A stretch of DNA of 64,000 nucleotides, taken from Tundrisphaera lichenicola. Its GTDB lineage: Bacteria; Planctomycetota; Planctomycetia; Isosphaerales; Isosphaeraceae. Location: NCBI RefSeq assembly GCF_051175385.1, contig NZ_CP195106.1:5890001-5954000 (forward strand), given 5' to 3'. Positions 25,005 through 34,526 of this stretch are shown here, one piece after another. Numbering within the stretch: the first letter of the stretch is position 1; each line of letters opens with the position of its first letter. Under the pieces are notes generated by a model that did no database searches, was not told the origin of the DNA, and was given only the letters and a program-made list of their open reading frames with translations. Both the position numbers and the translations under genes were made by a program.

Positions 25005-28000
25005 TCAATCCGTGCCCAGATATCCGGGCAACCAGAGGTGCAGGAATTTGACCGTGACCTCGTCCCAGCAGCCGGGAGCCGGTCGAGCGAGGGCATCGGC
25101 GTACGCCAGTCGGGCCACGTTCTTGGGATGGTGGAAGGAGAGATCGGGCGGATCGGGGAGCCCATCGACCAGGCGGGCGGCGAGGGCGGGGTCAATCACC
25201 ACGGCCGCGTCGAGCAATGGTTCAAGATCGTCGACGGACGTGGACAGGCTCCTCGAAACGAGCGATTCGAGGAAGGCCAGGCCGGTCGATCGATCGTAGC
25301 GAGCCAGGAGCATCGCGAAGGTGGCCTCGGCCTGGTTCTCGACCGAAGGTTTGTGGAACGAGACGGCCCGCCAGAAGAATTCGGGGACGAGGTTCGGGTC
25401 GACCCGTTCGACGACCGGCAGGAGGGCCGCGGCCACGGCGGCCGGGACCTGCGTGGTTTCCGAGGAGGGTAACGGGGAAGCCGCCCGACCGGCGAGGAGA
25501 TCGAAGCTCTCGCGGAGCCAGGCGGTAGCCTCGGACTTCTTCACGTCGGCGACCGCCAGGGCCATCATCCCCAGCGAATAGGCGGAAACGCAGGGGGCGT
25601 CGGATCGGACGCGGAGGGCCAGTCGATGGGCTCGATCGGGGTCAACCCGGGCCATCGCATGGCAAATGCTGGGCAGCGAATCCCTGAGGGCGGCCGGGGC
25701 GCGGAGCCTGCCAAGGATCTCCGAGGCGCGGGCCGGGTTATGCTCGGCGATGGCCCCGGCGAGATTCAGGTGGCAGCGGTTGAACAGATCGGGATCGATC
25801 AGCTCACCGGCGAGATCCTGGGCTCGATCAGGCTCGACCTTCGCCAGGACCTCGGCGAACGTCGCTCGGGCCCGCCCCCCCAGGTTGGCCAGCGGCAGCG
25901 ACTCGACCAGCGAGCTGGACTGGTTCAAGAGTCGTGAGGCTCGATCGAGCTCTCCCAGGGCCATCATCCGCGAGACCACCTGGGACAGGGCGATGACCCG
26001 ATTCGAGGGGTCGTGAATCGTCTGCGAATCGGCCAGGGCCAGCTCGACCCACTCTCGCTTCTGGGACGGGGCGTTCGCCGGCAAGGCGTCGGCGACGGCA
26101 ATCTCGGCCTCGGCCCGGTATCGGTGATCGCGGATCGCGGAAATCGCAGACCGGACCTCTTCCGTGAAGTTCGAGCGGATCAACTCGCGGACAGCGACCA
26201 GTCGGAGGTGATCGGAATACCAGGCCTCCGAGGGATCCCGCGATTCCACCAGCGTGAGAACTCGCTCGGGGTCGATCCGGGCCAGATGTTCGAGAGTCTG
26301 GACGCGAGTGGCCTGATCTCCCTCGCTCAGGACTCGCTCGACATAGCTGGAAAGGATCTCGCGCGCCCGGATCGGGGAGGTCGCGACCCTTCGGGTTTTC
26401 ATGACGCGATCGGGAGCCTCGCCCAATCGCGTCAGGGTGAGATCCTGAAGGTTCGTCGAAGGTGCGATCGCACGACCCGAGAACCGGAAGCCCTCGGCCT
26501 GGGCGAACAGGAAGCTGCAGCCCTCCCGAAGCTCTTCGATCAGAAATCGGCCGTCGGGTCCGGTTCGGCTCGGACGCTGGTTTGGTCCTTCGCAGACCGT
26601 CCAGACCGACGCGCCCTCGATCGGCCTCCCCTGGCGGTCGAGGACTCGGCCCGCGATCACGAAGGGCTTGGGCTCGCGGGCCAGGACGATCTCGGGGAAA
26701 GTCAGCACGCCCGATCGATCGGGGGTGATCGGTCGGGTCCGGCCCTCGCCGAACCTTTCGGAATGGGCCATCGCCCGATATTCCCGATCGCGGCGGAGGA
26801 TCGAAGGCCCCGCGAAACGACCCTGGAGGTCGGTTTTCAGGTGATCGTCGCCGTCGAACAGGACGATCGAGCCGCCGTCCGCCGTCGAGTCCGCGAGTTC
26901 CCAGATCCGGACCAGGGCCCCGGGAACGGGCCGGCCCTGGAGGTCGACCACCCGGCCGGCGGGGCTCGTGGCCTCGGAACCGGCCACCGTCAGCACGATC
27001 GGTCGGGCCTCCGAGGCCTTCGCGACGACGGGGTTGGTGCTGGCCAGGGGGCCCAGGTCGGCCGTCAGGGTCACTTCCACCTCGGGATCGACCGGCCCGA
27101 TCGCGAACGAGCCATCGGCCCGGGATCGAGAGATCACCGACTTCGGAGCCCGAAACCGACCGTCGAAAATCAACCACGACGCCTGGACCTTCGCCCCCGC
27201 AACCGGCTTCGACCGGTCATCGACGACCGACCCCCGCAGTTGCACGCCGCGAATCAGCGAGATCGGCGGCAGTTCGAATTCCCCGATCGCGATGGGAATG
27301 TCGACGGATTTCTGCCGGAGGAAGTCGGGCGGGCAAAGATAGGGCCGGGGGACCCGGAGAACCCGGTGAGTGGCCTGCCCGGGAGGCACGAACGTCTCGT
27401 AACGCCCTTGAGCATCGGTCCAGACCGTCGAGAGGCCGGCCCGGCCGGTCGGGACCACCGCCACGAGGGCGCCCGCGATCGGTTGTCCATCGCGAGAGTC
27501 GAGGGCGATCCCCTTGACCTGGACGCCTCGCCGGAGCGGGATCTCGACCGAAACGGTCTGTCCTGGTTCCAGTCGCCGTCGTCCCACATTGACGGGGAGT
27601 TCGGGCGAACCGGGACGTGGGAGGACGTGGACACTGACAACGCCCGCGGCGATCGCGTCGACCACGAATTGTCCCGAAGGGTCGGTGACCGCATCGGCGA
27701 TCCCGATCTCAGTCCCCTCGCGTTCCAGGCCAGCGACCGAACTGATCACCCGGACTTCGAGCCCCGAAACCGCCTCGGGGTCGTCGCCGACGACCCTGCC
27801 GGTCACCTTGCCGGGAGCGTTCAGGATGATGTCCTTGATACCCGACTCGGCCTGGCCGTCCGGATCCTGGAAGCGACGAACCTGGGTCCCGTAGCCATCG
27901 GCCTCGACCCGGACCACGACCACTTCCTCGGGCCGGAAGGCTTCGAGGATGGCCCGGCCATCCGGATCGGTGGTCGCCCTGGACCGTTCGGCCAGGATTC

Positions 28001-28451
28001 CGGGCACCGCGAGATTGTCGCGAGACAGCCGCCAGGGGAGGATCCGAGCGTTCGGGACCGGTCGTCCATCCGGCCCGACGACCAGGAACTCGGTACGCGC
28101 CGGCGAGCCCATCACGAGTCGGACCGGCTGGCCCGTCCCATCGGCTCGCGTCAACCAGGTCGAGGCCGCCACCGAGCCCTTCTTGTAGGCCCAGAGGGTC
28201 GGCAGATCGCAGAGGCAGTCGCTGGTCGCGAGCTCGATCGAGAATCGGCCTTGCTCGTCGGCCACGGCTTGGCCCAGGATCGTGGGCGGTTCACCGCCCC
28301 ACTCCTTGCTGGCGATCCACAATTCAGCACCGCCGGCCGGCTTCCCGGCGGATCCGATCACGACGCCCGAGACTCGGAAGGCACCGGGCTCCCCCGAGAC
28401 CATCCCTAGCGTCGTCGAGGCAAGGTGCAGAGCGAGGACATACCAGCACAT
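25005..28451 (-). CDS. Large exported protein with carboxypeptidase-regulatory-like repeats
   Basis: 1148 residues. An N-terminal hydrophobic segment (CWYVLALHLASTTLGMVSG) is a probable signal. Residues 25-670 contain about seven to eight Ig-like carboxypeptidase regulatory units with recurring patterns such as GVVIGSAGKPAGGAELW, GRVVDLQGRPVPGALVRIW and AGRVLDRQGRPIEGASVW, each followed by a D.QGRF/GPDGRF strand. The C-terminal 450 residues are different: helical TPR/HEAT-like repeats (AEIAVADALP, ALSQVVSRMMALGELDRASRLL). A structural or adhesive envelope role is inferred; no catalytic motif is seen. GGGAGG lies 6 bases before ATG 28451. It appears to be a single-gene unit. Confidence 0.82.
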   Translation of the reverse strand: MCWYVLALHLASTTLGMVSGEPGAFRVSGVVIGSAGKPAGGAELWIASKEWGGEPPTILGQAVADEQGRFSIELATSDCLCDLPTLWAYKKGSVAASTWLTRADGTGQPVRLVMGSPARTEFLVVGPDGRPVPNARILPWRLSRDNLAVPGILAERSRATTDPDGRAILEAFRPEEVVVVRVEADGYGTQVRRFQDPDGQAESGIKDIILNAPGKVTGRVVGDDPEAVSGLEVRVISSVAGLEREGTEIGIADAVTDPSGQFVVDAIAAGVVSVHVLPRPGSPELPVNVGRRRLEPGQTVSVEIPLRRGVQVKGIALDSRDGQPIAGALVAVVPTGRAGLSTVWTDAQGRYETFVPPGQATHRVLRVPRPYLCPPDFLRQKSVDIPIAIGEFELPPISLIRGVQLRGSVVDDRSKPVAGAKVQASWLIFDGRFRAPKSVISRSRADGSFAIGPVDPEVEVTLTADLGPLASTNPVVAKASEARPIVLTVAGSEATSPAGRVVDLQGRPVPGALVRIWELADSTADGGSIVLFDGDDHLKTDLQGRFAGPSILRRDREYRAMAHSERFGEGRTRPITPDRSGVLTFPEIVLAREPKPFVIAGRVLDRQGRPIEGASVWTVCEGPNQRPSRTGPDGRFLIEELREGCSFLFAQAEGFRFSGRAIAPSTNLQDLTLTRLGEAPDRVMKTRRVATSPIRAREILSSYVERVLSEGDQATRVQTLEHLARIDPERVLTLVESRDPSEAWYSDHLRLVAVRELIRSNFTEEVRSAISAIRDHRYRAEAEIAVADALPANAPSQKREWVELALADSQTIHDPSNRVIALSQVVSRMMALGELDRASRLLNQSSSLVESLPLANLGGRARATFAEVLAKVEPDRAQDLAGELIDPDLFNRCHLNLAGAIAEHNPARASEILGRLRAPAALRDSLPSICHAMARVDPDRAHRLALRVRSDAPCVSAYSLGMMALAVADVKKSEATAWLRESFDLLAGRAASPLPSSETTQVPAAVAAALLPVVERVDPNLVPEFFWRAVSFHKPSVENQAEATFAMLLARYDRSTGLAFLESLVSRSLSTSVDDLEPLLDAAVVIDPALAARLVDGLPDPPDLSFHHPKNVARLAYADALARPAPGCWDEVTVKFLHLWLPGYLGTD

Positions 28452-28791
28452 CTCGGGCCTCCCGCCGTTGCCAACGCGGGCGAATTCCTATCGGCAAACA
28501 CCGATGGTACCGCGCCCAGCCGTCCGGCGAACAGGGCCTCTTCGACAAGAACGGGGATTTTGATGGGAGTTCGAAATTCGACACCGACAATAATACGCCA
28601 TAATCGACGCACTTCGTGTGAATATTCACGAAAGCGTCCAACGGGGATTCCCACCAGGGCCGCGGATGCAGCCAAGTGGGAAAGTCGGGGGTCGAATGAG
28701 GGGTGGACCCGCAGCCTGGGAGGGCAGGAACGAATCGGCCGAGTCTGGCGACTGGGACCTTTGTGGCGGCGAGGCTCGTGCAAACAACGTT
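28452..28791. other. Intergenic region upstream of the large exported protein
   Basis: Contains the perfect 12-bp palindrome GTGAATATTCAC (28618-28629) in a locally AT-rich stretch, a possible regulator site. It also has a hairpin TTCCCAC...GTGGGAA near 28646-28683. No gene with a ribosome-binding site or known domain is visible; the open frames are mutually overlapping. Confidence 0.4.
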
Positions 28792-28822
28792 ATGCCGCCG
28801 ATTCCGAAAGGGTCGGCGGCAT
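28792..28822 (-). terminator. Hairpin terminator of the small membrane protein gene
   Basis: 10-bp perfect stem ATGCCGCCGA / TCGGCGGCAT with an 11-base loop, immediately downstream of the minus-strand gene ending at 28826 and followed on that strand by AACGTTGTTTG. Confidence 0.6.
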
Positions 28823-28825
28823 GGG

Positions 28826-29071
28826 TCAGGAACGATAGTAAGGGATCGGCTTCACGGTCTTCGAGAAGTCCTGGGCCTCGACCTCGGCCCGAGAGTCGCC
28901 GACCACCCGGAACGCCCAGAGGATCAGGAAGAAATCGATCACGGCCCCGATCCCATATTGGGCCGTGTAGATGGCCAGGGCATAGAGGATGGCCGAAGGG
29001 ATCGCTTGAACCCACTTCCGACAGGCCATCAAGGCAACCGGAGGACAGAACACGGCCAGTGCATAACGCAT
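28826..29071 (-). CDS. Small integral membrane protein, YqaE/Pmp3-like
   Basis: 81 residues with two hydrophobic segments: ALAVFCPPVALMAC (containing the PP-V pattern of YqaE/Pmp3 proteolipids) and a long one from AIPSAILYALAIYTAQYGIG to DFFLILWAFRVV. The charged C-terminus ends PIPYYRS. The family's role is poorly known (membrane potential or stress in fungi and bacteria). The match to YqaE is by pattern only; it may be a planctomycete-specific small membrane protein. It lies 97 bases after the amino acid permease gene and a terminator hairpin follows. Confidence 0.65.
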   Translation of the reverse strand: MRYALAVFCPPVALMACRKWVQAIPSAILYALAIYTAQYGIGAVIDFFLILWAFRVVGDSRAEVEAQDFSKTVKPIPYYRS

Positions 29072-29168
29072 GGTCCCACCTCCTATTAGTGGACAGGAGG
29101 ATATTCGTCGGACCTAAGCCGATCTTTCGAGATTTCGCCCGACTCCGATGCCGAATCGTATACGCGGC

Positions 29169-30578
29169 TCAATGGCCGTTGTCGATCGCCCGGTTTTGTC
29201 TCCGCCGAGAATGGGCCATCAACAGGTAGACCGGCAGGCCGGAAATGATGCTGAGCATCGAATATGTGGCGATCCGAGGTTCCTCGGCGAAGACCGCGAT
29301 CGTTAATGCGAGGTTGACGACGACATAGAACGCCGGGGTCCACGGATAGCCCGGGACGAGGAACGGGCGAGGGAGCTCGGGTTGCCTCATGCGCAAGACA
29401 TAGACGGCGGCTACCGACAGGATCGATGCTACCGAGAGTCCGATCCCGGCATAGAGGATGATCTGGTTGAACGTCCCGCTCCAGAGCAGGACCAGGCCCC
29501 AGCCGGCCTGGAGCCCCGTGGCGATGGCGGGAGTCCCGGTCCGGCGAGAGAGCCTCCCGACAATCTCCGGGAAATGACCGGCGCGAGCCATCGCATAGCT
29601 GACCCTCGGCCCGGTCAGGAGATAGGCACTCAGATTCGAGAGGAGGATCAGGCCGACCCCGACCGAAAGTCGGTCCGCCCACCACGACCCGAAGAGTCGG
29701 CTCGCGGAGAGCTGAGCGATCGGCACGACTGCTTCCGAATTCCCGTTCGCCCCCAGACTCAGGATCTCGGTGGCCGGCAAGGCGAGGGCGTAGACGAGAT
29801 TCAAGGCGAGATAAAGGAGCGTAACGATCGAAGTGCCGAGGATGATCGCCCGGGGAAGCAGCCGATGAGCGTCTCGAATCTCCCCGGCCAGGTAGGACGC
29901 CGCGTTCCACCCGGTGTAACCATAAGAGATGTAGACCAGGGCGAACAGCAGCGGCGCGAGCGACCCCGGGCCCATCGGCGGCCGATCATCGAGGTGCGAC
30001 CAGCTCCCGCCGCCGACCCACAGGCCGGCGGCCGCGAACGCGATGAGGAAGGCGAGCTCGAGACTCGTGACGATCCCCTGGAGTCGGATCGATCGCCCCT
30101 TGCCCGAGGCGTGGATCGTGGCGAAGACGAGGATGGCCAGGGTTCCCAGCCCGGGCCGGGCCAGGCGTTCGAGGGGCTCGGCGAGCGAAAAGGGAGCCAG
30201 CAGGTAGCTCGATGCCGCCGAGGCCGCCGCGGCGATCGGGGCGGAGAATCCGAACTGGAACGAGACCCATCCCGCCAGGAAGGCCGGGAGCGGGCCGTAA
30301 GCCTCGCGGAAGATCACGTATTCGCCGCCCGACCTCGGCAAGGAGGCCGAGACCTCAGCCAGGGTCAACGCCCCGGCGAGAGCCACGGCCCCGCCCACCA
30401 CCCAGAGTGCCAGCATGAGCTGGTTACTCCCCAGCTTCAGGACGGTCTGCCCCGAAGTGGTCAGGACTCCGACCCCGATCATGCTGGAGACGATCACGAA
30501 GGTGGCCGTGGTCAGGCCGAAGCCCGACCCCGATCCGGTCGGGCCGCCATCGCGAGGGGGAGCCGCGTCGTCGGACAT
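29169..30578 (-). CDS. APC-superfamily amino acid permease
   Basis: 469 residues with about twelve hydrophobic helices. The first helix is FVIVSSMIGVGVLTTSG, matching the conserved unwound TM1 (GIGxG) of APC transporters, and TM2-3 carry LAEVSASLPRSGGEYVIFREAYGP, the family hallmark. It would import or exchange amino acids across the inner membrane by proton symport or antiport; specificity is not predictable. It is a monocistronic-looking gene between a small membrane protein and a HEAT-repeat protein on the same strand. Confidence 0.92.
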   Translation of the reverse strand: MSDDAAPPRDGGPTGSGSGFGLTTATFVIVSSMIGVGVLTTSGQTVLKLGSNQLMLALWVVGGAVALAGALTLAEVSASLPRSGGEYVIFREAYGPLPAFLAGWVSFQFGFSAPIAAAASAASSYLLAPFSLAEPLERLARPGLGTLAILVFATIHASGKGRSIRLQGIVTSLELAFLIAFAAAGLWVGGGSWSHLDDRPPMGPGSLAPLLFALVYISYGYTGWNAASYLAGEIRDAHRLLPRAIILGTSIVTLLYLALNLVYALALPATEILSLGANGNSEAVVPIAQLSASRLFGSWWADRLSVGVGLILLSNLSAYLLTGPRVSYAMARAGHFPEIVGRLSRRTGTPAIATGLQAGWGLVLLWSGTFNQIILYAGIGLSVASILSVAAVYVLRMRQPELPRPFLVPGYPWTPAFYVVVNLALTIAVFAEEPRIATYSMLSIISGLPVYLLMAHSRRRQNRAIDNGH

Positions 30579-30599
30579 GGCGCGGCCTGACCCTTCGAT

Positions 30600-31604
30600 T
30601 TAGTAGGGATTGCGGGGAGGAGACAGATCATCCGGGGCTTCCAGGGCCGGGCCGGCGTCCGGGGCCGGAGGGGGAGGCGGTTCCGAAGGGTAAGGGCGAG
30701 CCTCCGGACTCGGGCCGGGATCGAGGAACTCGGATTGGTTTGTGATCGCGCGATTCCCGGTCGAGGCGGGCAATTCGCCGGTATTCGGGTCCGGGGTCTG
30801 GCCGGGCCTGGGAAGTTTCCGGTAGGCGATGTTCGCGGCCTCTCGGACCTCGTGCTTCCGGTCGCCCAGCGAGGCCCTCTGGAGCGAAAGGGCCGCCCGT
30901 TCGTCGCCGATCTCGCCCAACGCCCAGGCGGCCGCCACCCGGACCTCTCGGTCTCCGTCGCGCTCCAGGCGATCGATCAGGGACCCGACCGCGCGATCAT
31001 CGCCGATCCGCCCGAGCGTGAGCGCGCCGTCCCTCCGACTGTTCCCGTGGTGGCTGGAAAGCCGACCAAGAGCGTCGGAGAAGGGGTCGGCCGGCTGGGG
31101 AGGCGGGGCCTGGACGACCACCGGAGGAGGCTCGACCGGCTGGGGATAGATCACCACCGGGGGCGGCGGAGGGATGTAAACCGGTTCCGGATAGTAATAG
31201 ACCGAGGGAGGCGGGGGCGGGGCTGGATTACCCAGAAACAGGCTGAAAAAGGGAGCCGCGACGAGTCCGGAGAACGACGAGTGTCGCTGCGGGACGTAGG
31301 GCCGTTCGAATCCCCGAGGAGGGCCGCCATATCGAGGCCCGGGCGAGTAGTGACCGGGCGGCCGTCCGCCCGCCGTCTGGATCCGGGTATCGCGGACCAT
31401 CGTCCCGCCGGGCCGTTGGATCTCGATCTTCCGGTCGATGTAGCCCGGCCCTCGCTCGACGCGAATATCCCGCTTGATGGTCCGGCCTCCGGGACCGGTC
31501 AACTCGCTTTCTCGATGAATCACCTGCTGCCCCCGGGCGGTCGAGGCCAGTCCAACCGCGACGATCACGGTCCTTGCGATCTTCGAGTTCACCCCGATCG
31601 CCAT
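30600..31604 (-). CDS. Exported HEAT-repeat protein with Pro-rich linker
   Basis: 334 residues. Signal peptide MAIGVNSKIARTVIVAVGLASTARG. Then a basic, repetitive segment (VIHRESELTGPGGRTIKRDIRVERGPGYIDRKIEI...), a Tyr/Pro-rich region (PPPPPSVYYYPEPVYIPPPPPVVIY) and about three HEAT repeats (RRDGALTLGRIGDDRAVGSLIDRLERDGDREVRVAAAWALGEIGDERA). The C-terminus is Pro-rich. HEAT repeats are protein-binding scaffolds; the partner is unknown. ATG 31604 has GGAGG 7 bases upstream, so the longer open frame is not used. It ends 21 bases before the permease start on the same strand, suggesting co-transcription. Confidence 0.82.
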   Translation of the reverse strand: MAIGVNSKIARTVIVAVGLASTARGQQVIHRESELTGPGGRTIKRDIRVERGPGYIDRKIEIQRPGGTMVRDTRIQTAGGRPPGHYSPGPRYGGPPRGFERPYVPQRHSSFSGLVAAPFFSLFLGNPAPPPPPSVYYYPEPVYIPPPPPVVIYPQPVEPPPVVVQAPPPQPADPFSDALGRLSSHHGNSRRDGALTLGRIGDDRAVGSLIDRLERDGDREVRVAAAWALGEIGDERAALSLQRASLGDRKHEVREAANIAYRKLPRPGQTPDPNTGELPASTGNRAITNQSEFLDPGPSPEARPYPSEPPPPPAPDAGPALEAPDDLSPPRNPY

Positions 31605-31920
31605 TACCCATCCTCCTTGATGGTCGACTGCGGATCGGCTCGCGCGATCCCAGGCCCGCAACTTCAGTCCGAACCCGAAAGGGCGGGTCGCGATTCTCGC
31701 CACGACCCATCCTTTTGTGAAGTCCAATCGAACATCCTCGATCGAGACCCGGTCGAGGCGAATCCTGGATTGACGATCAGTCATGCGAGGCTTGATGACA
31801 GGTTGTTGGCAAAGAAAAGAAAAATCGGGTTTGTTCTGGCATGGTTTTTGGTAACTTACGGGATAGCACGTCCACTTGCATGGAGCAGCCCGTTCGGCCA
31901 AGTGCCTGGGAGGCCCTGCC
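31605..31920. other. Divergent promoter region
   Basis: 316 bases between the minus-strand HEAT-repeat gene and the plus-strand zinc-ribbon gene. The middle (31800-31860) is AT-rich (AAAGAAAAGAAAAATC) and probably contains promoters for one or both genes. No gene is seen. Confidence 0.45.
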
Positions 31921-32199
31921 GTGAAGCGAAGTCCAATCCGGTCAGTAACGGTCCTCTTGACCAGTTATACGGTCTCCGGAGATCGACTCGTCTCATTGAC
32001 ATGTCGGAACTGCCGTACAGACCTTGATCTTCATCAACCGGACCCCTCCCGGCCCGATGATTTCCTGGGAACCTGCCCGAACTGCGGGCTATGGTGTCGG
32101 GTCGAATCGAAGGGTGAGGCCGGTCAAATCACCGTGGTGGAATTGCCGACGACCTCGAAAGTCCCGACGACCGACACGTCCGGAGTAGATCCGAACTAA
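31921..32199 (+). CDS. Small zinc-ribbon protein of unknown function
   Basis: 92 residues. Two cysteine knuckles, LTCRNCRTDL and GTCPNCGLWC, about 26 residues apart, form a probable zinc ribbon in the middle of the protein. The C-terminus is Thr/Pro-rich. GTG 31921 is chosen because GGGAGG lies 7 bases upstream; a TTG inside the gene is a less likely alternative. It is convergent with RNase R, with 13 bases between stops. No function can be given beyond probable zinc binding. Confidence 0.65.
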   Translation: MKRSPIRSVTVLLTSYTVSGDRLVSLTCRNCRTDLDLHQPDPSRPDDFLGTCPNCGLWCRVESKGEAGQITVVELPTTSKVPTTDTSGVDPN

Positions 32200-32212
32200 G
32201 TCGATCGGCGGA

Positions 32213-34465
32213 TTATTTCGGTCGACCGCGCCCCTTCTTCTTGGGCTTGGGTGCCTTGCCCCTCGACTTCCCGGCGCGGGCCTGGGTCGAGGGATGTCGA
32301 CTCCTCGGCTCCCGGGGGGGTCTTGGTTCGGCCGGGGCATCGCCCGGCGCGAATTCGCCGAGCGTGAGGTCGAGTTCTCGTCGATCGATATCGACCCGTG
32401 CAATGGTGACCTCGACTCGATCGCCCAGCCGATAGCGGTGTCCGCCTCGGCGACCGATCAGGGTGTGGGTCCCCGATTCGAGGTAATAATAGTCGTCCGC
32501 CAGGGCGGTGATGTGCACCAACCCCTCGGCCGGGAACTCGACCAGCCGGCAGAAGAAGCCGAAATCCTCGACGCCGACGATGACGGCGTGGAACCGTTCG
32601 CCGATGTGCCCGGCCAGGTAGGTGAGCAGCTTGATCTTGATCAATTCGCGCTCGGCGGTCTCGGCCCTCCGCTCGGTCCGGGTGCAATGCTCGGCCAGCG
32701 CGACCAGTTCATCGAAGTCGGACCTTGGCTTCTTGTCGGCCAGGAGCGCGGTCAGTTGGCGGTGGACCTGGAGGTCGGGATAGCGGCGGATCGGCGAGGT
32801 GAAGTGGCAGTAGTCCTCCGAGGCGAGGGCGTAGTGCCCCTCCTGCTCGGGGGAGTAGACGGCCTGCTTGAGGCTCCGGAGCAGCCCAAAGTGGACCGCG
32901 TACGCTTCGGGCTTCTCGGCCGACTCCGCCAGGACTCGCTGGAGTTCGAACCGGCTCAGGAAGTCCTTGATCTCGATCCCGAGGCTCCCGGCGAACCCGG
33001 CGAATTCCTTCAGCTTCCGGGGGTCGGGGTCGGGGTGGACCCGCCGGAGGAAGCCGGCCTTGTTCGCGGTCAGGTGCGAAGCGACGGCCTCGTTGGCCGC
33101 GAGCATGAAGTCCTCGATGATCTGGTGGCTCACGTCGTTCGAGGCCAGGTGGGCACCGACGACCTCTCCCTCTTCTCCCAGGTCGATCTCGACCTCGGGC
33201 ATGTTCAGCTCGAGCGCCCCCCGCTTGAATCGCCGCTTCCGGAGGATCATGGCCAGTTCGAGCATCCGGGAGAGCATCGACCGGATCTCGGGATAGAGGC
33301 CCTTCGCCAGCTCTCCGTCGGGATTCTGGAGGACCTCGAACACCTCCTCGTAGGCGAACCGGCGGTCGACCTTGATGACGGATCGGGCGAATTCGGAATG
33401 GGTCCGGACGCCGTCGGGGTCGAATTCGAGGATCGCGCTGACGGTGTATCGGGCGTGCCCGGCCTGGAGGCTTGCCAGGCTGTTGGAGAGGACTTCCGGG
33501 AGCATCGGGATGACCCGATCGGGCAGGTAGACACTGGTCCCGCGCCTCCTGGCGGTATCGTCCAGGGGCGAGCCGAGCCGGACGAAGTGCGAGACGTCGG
33601 CGATGTGGACCCCGAGGAGCCAGAACCCCTTCTCGTCTCGGGTCAGGGTGATCGCGTCGTCGAAGTCACGCGCGGTCGCCGGGTCGATCGTGACGGTGAG
33701 CTGGTCGCGGAGGTCGAGCCGACCCGCCACGTCCTCCTCGTTGAACGCCTTGGCCTGCTGCCGGGCCTCGTCCAGGGTGTCGTCGTCGAAGACGTCGGGA
33801 ATCCCGAGCGCCCGGATCATCGCGACGGTCTCCACCTTGGGCTCGCCCCGGGGGCCGAAGACCTCGGTGATGACCCCTTCCCCCTCGCGGACCGGGGTGG
33901 GATAGCTGGCCATCTCCATCGCGACCTTGTCGCCGGGCCGGGCCCCCTTGGCCCCGGGGTCGCCGACGTAGATCGGGTCCGAGAAGATCGTCCCGTCGAT
34001 CTTGACGTAGCCGTTGCCATCCTTCTCGAAGTAATGTCCGACGAAGAGCCCCGAGGCCCGCGCGACGACCTTGACGACCCGGCCTTCGGGATTGTAACCC
34101 GGCCCCTTGGCCCGCTCGACGATCTTGACCAGGACCTCGTCGCCGGTCGAGGCGTCCCGGCCGGCGTCGACGGGGATGAAGATCTGGTCGGCCTTCTGAT
34201 GGAGGCCGACCGGGCGGACGAATCCGAATCCTTTCGAGCTTCGACGATAGGTGCCCGTAACCGTCCCGGAGAGCTCGGCCTTCCGGAGCGTCTTGTCCTT
34301 GCCGATGTCGAGCTTCCCCGACTTGACCATCCCCTTCACGGTGTTCCGGAAGGAGGGATACTCGTCCTCGGGGACCCGGAACCGCCTGGCCATGGCCTTG
34401 AGGGTCATCGGGTTATATTCGTCGTCCGCCACCAGGGCGAGGATGCGGGCCTCGTGGTCGTCCAT
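32213..34465 (-). CDS. rnr: Ribonuclease R (RNB-family 3'-5' exoribonuclease)
   Basis: 750 residues from ATG 34465. Domains in order: N-terminal winged helix (ILALVADDEYNPMTLKAMARRF), cold-shock/OB domains (GTVTGTYRRSSKGFGFVRP), the RNB catalytic core with Asp cluster (TIDPATARDFDDAITL) and SPIRRYPDLQVHRQL, an S1 domain (GERFHAVIVGVEDFGFFCRLVEFPAEGLVHI), and a basic Lys/Arg-rich tail (GKAPKPKKKGRGRPK). It degrades structured RNA processively. ATG 34549 would add 28 residues and overlap the upstream gene; neither start has a strong ribosome site. It lies directly downstream of the YhaM-like nuclease gene on the same strand. Confidence 0.94.
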   Translation of the reverse strand: MDDHEARILALVADDEYNPMTLKAMARRFRVPEDEYPSFRNTVKGMVKSGKLDIGKDKTLRKAELSGTVTGTYRRSSKGFGFVRPVGLHQKADQIFIPVDAGRDASTGDEVLVKIVERAKGPGYNPEGRVVKVVARASGLFVGHYFEKDGNGYVKIDGTIFSDPIYVGDPGAKGARPGDKVAMEMASYPTPVREGEGVITEVFGPRGEPKVETVAMIRALGIPDVFDDDTLDEARQQAKAFNEEDVAGRLDLRDQLTVTIDPATARDFDDAITLTRDEKGFWLLGVHIADVSHFVRLGSPLDDTARRRGTSVYLPDRVIPMLPEVLSNSLASLQAGHARYTVSAILEFDPDGVRTHSEFARSVIKVDRRFAYEEVFEVLQNPDGELAKGLYPEIRSMLSRMLELAMILRKRRFKRGALELNMPEVEIDLGEEGEVVGAHLASNDVSHQIIEDFMLAANEAVASHLTANKAGFLRRVHPDPDPRKLKEFAGFAGSLGIEIKDFLSRFELQRVLAESAEKPEAYAVHFGLLRSLKQAVYSPEQEGHYALASEDYCHFTSPIRRYPDLQVHRQLTALLADKKPRSDFDELVALAEHCTRTERRAETAERELIKIKLLTYLAGHIGERFHAVIVGVEDFGFFCRLVEFPAEGLVHITALADDYYYLESGTHTLIGRRGGHRYRLGDRVEVTIARVDIDRRELDLTLGEFAPGDAPAEPRPPREPRSRHPSTQARAGKSRGKAPKPKKKGRGRPK

Positions 34466-34526
34466 GTCGTTCTCGATGGTCGTAGAATCCGGGAGGCGGG
34501 GGGCCGGGGACTCCGACCCCGATCCG

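Noticed and set aside
26013..28409. Plus-strand open frame of 798 codons opposite the carboxypeptidase-regulatory-domain gene
   Set aside because: Antisense shadow: low-complexity Arg/Asp/Gly composition, no ribosome site, and fully overlapped by a gene with a signal peptide and repeats.
28640..28790. Structured non-coding RNA (RNase P, SRP or tmRNA)
   Set aside because: There are hairpins, but none of the conserved core sequences of these RNAs is present.
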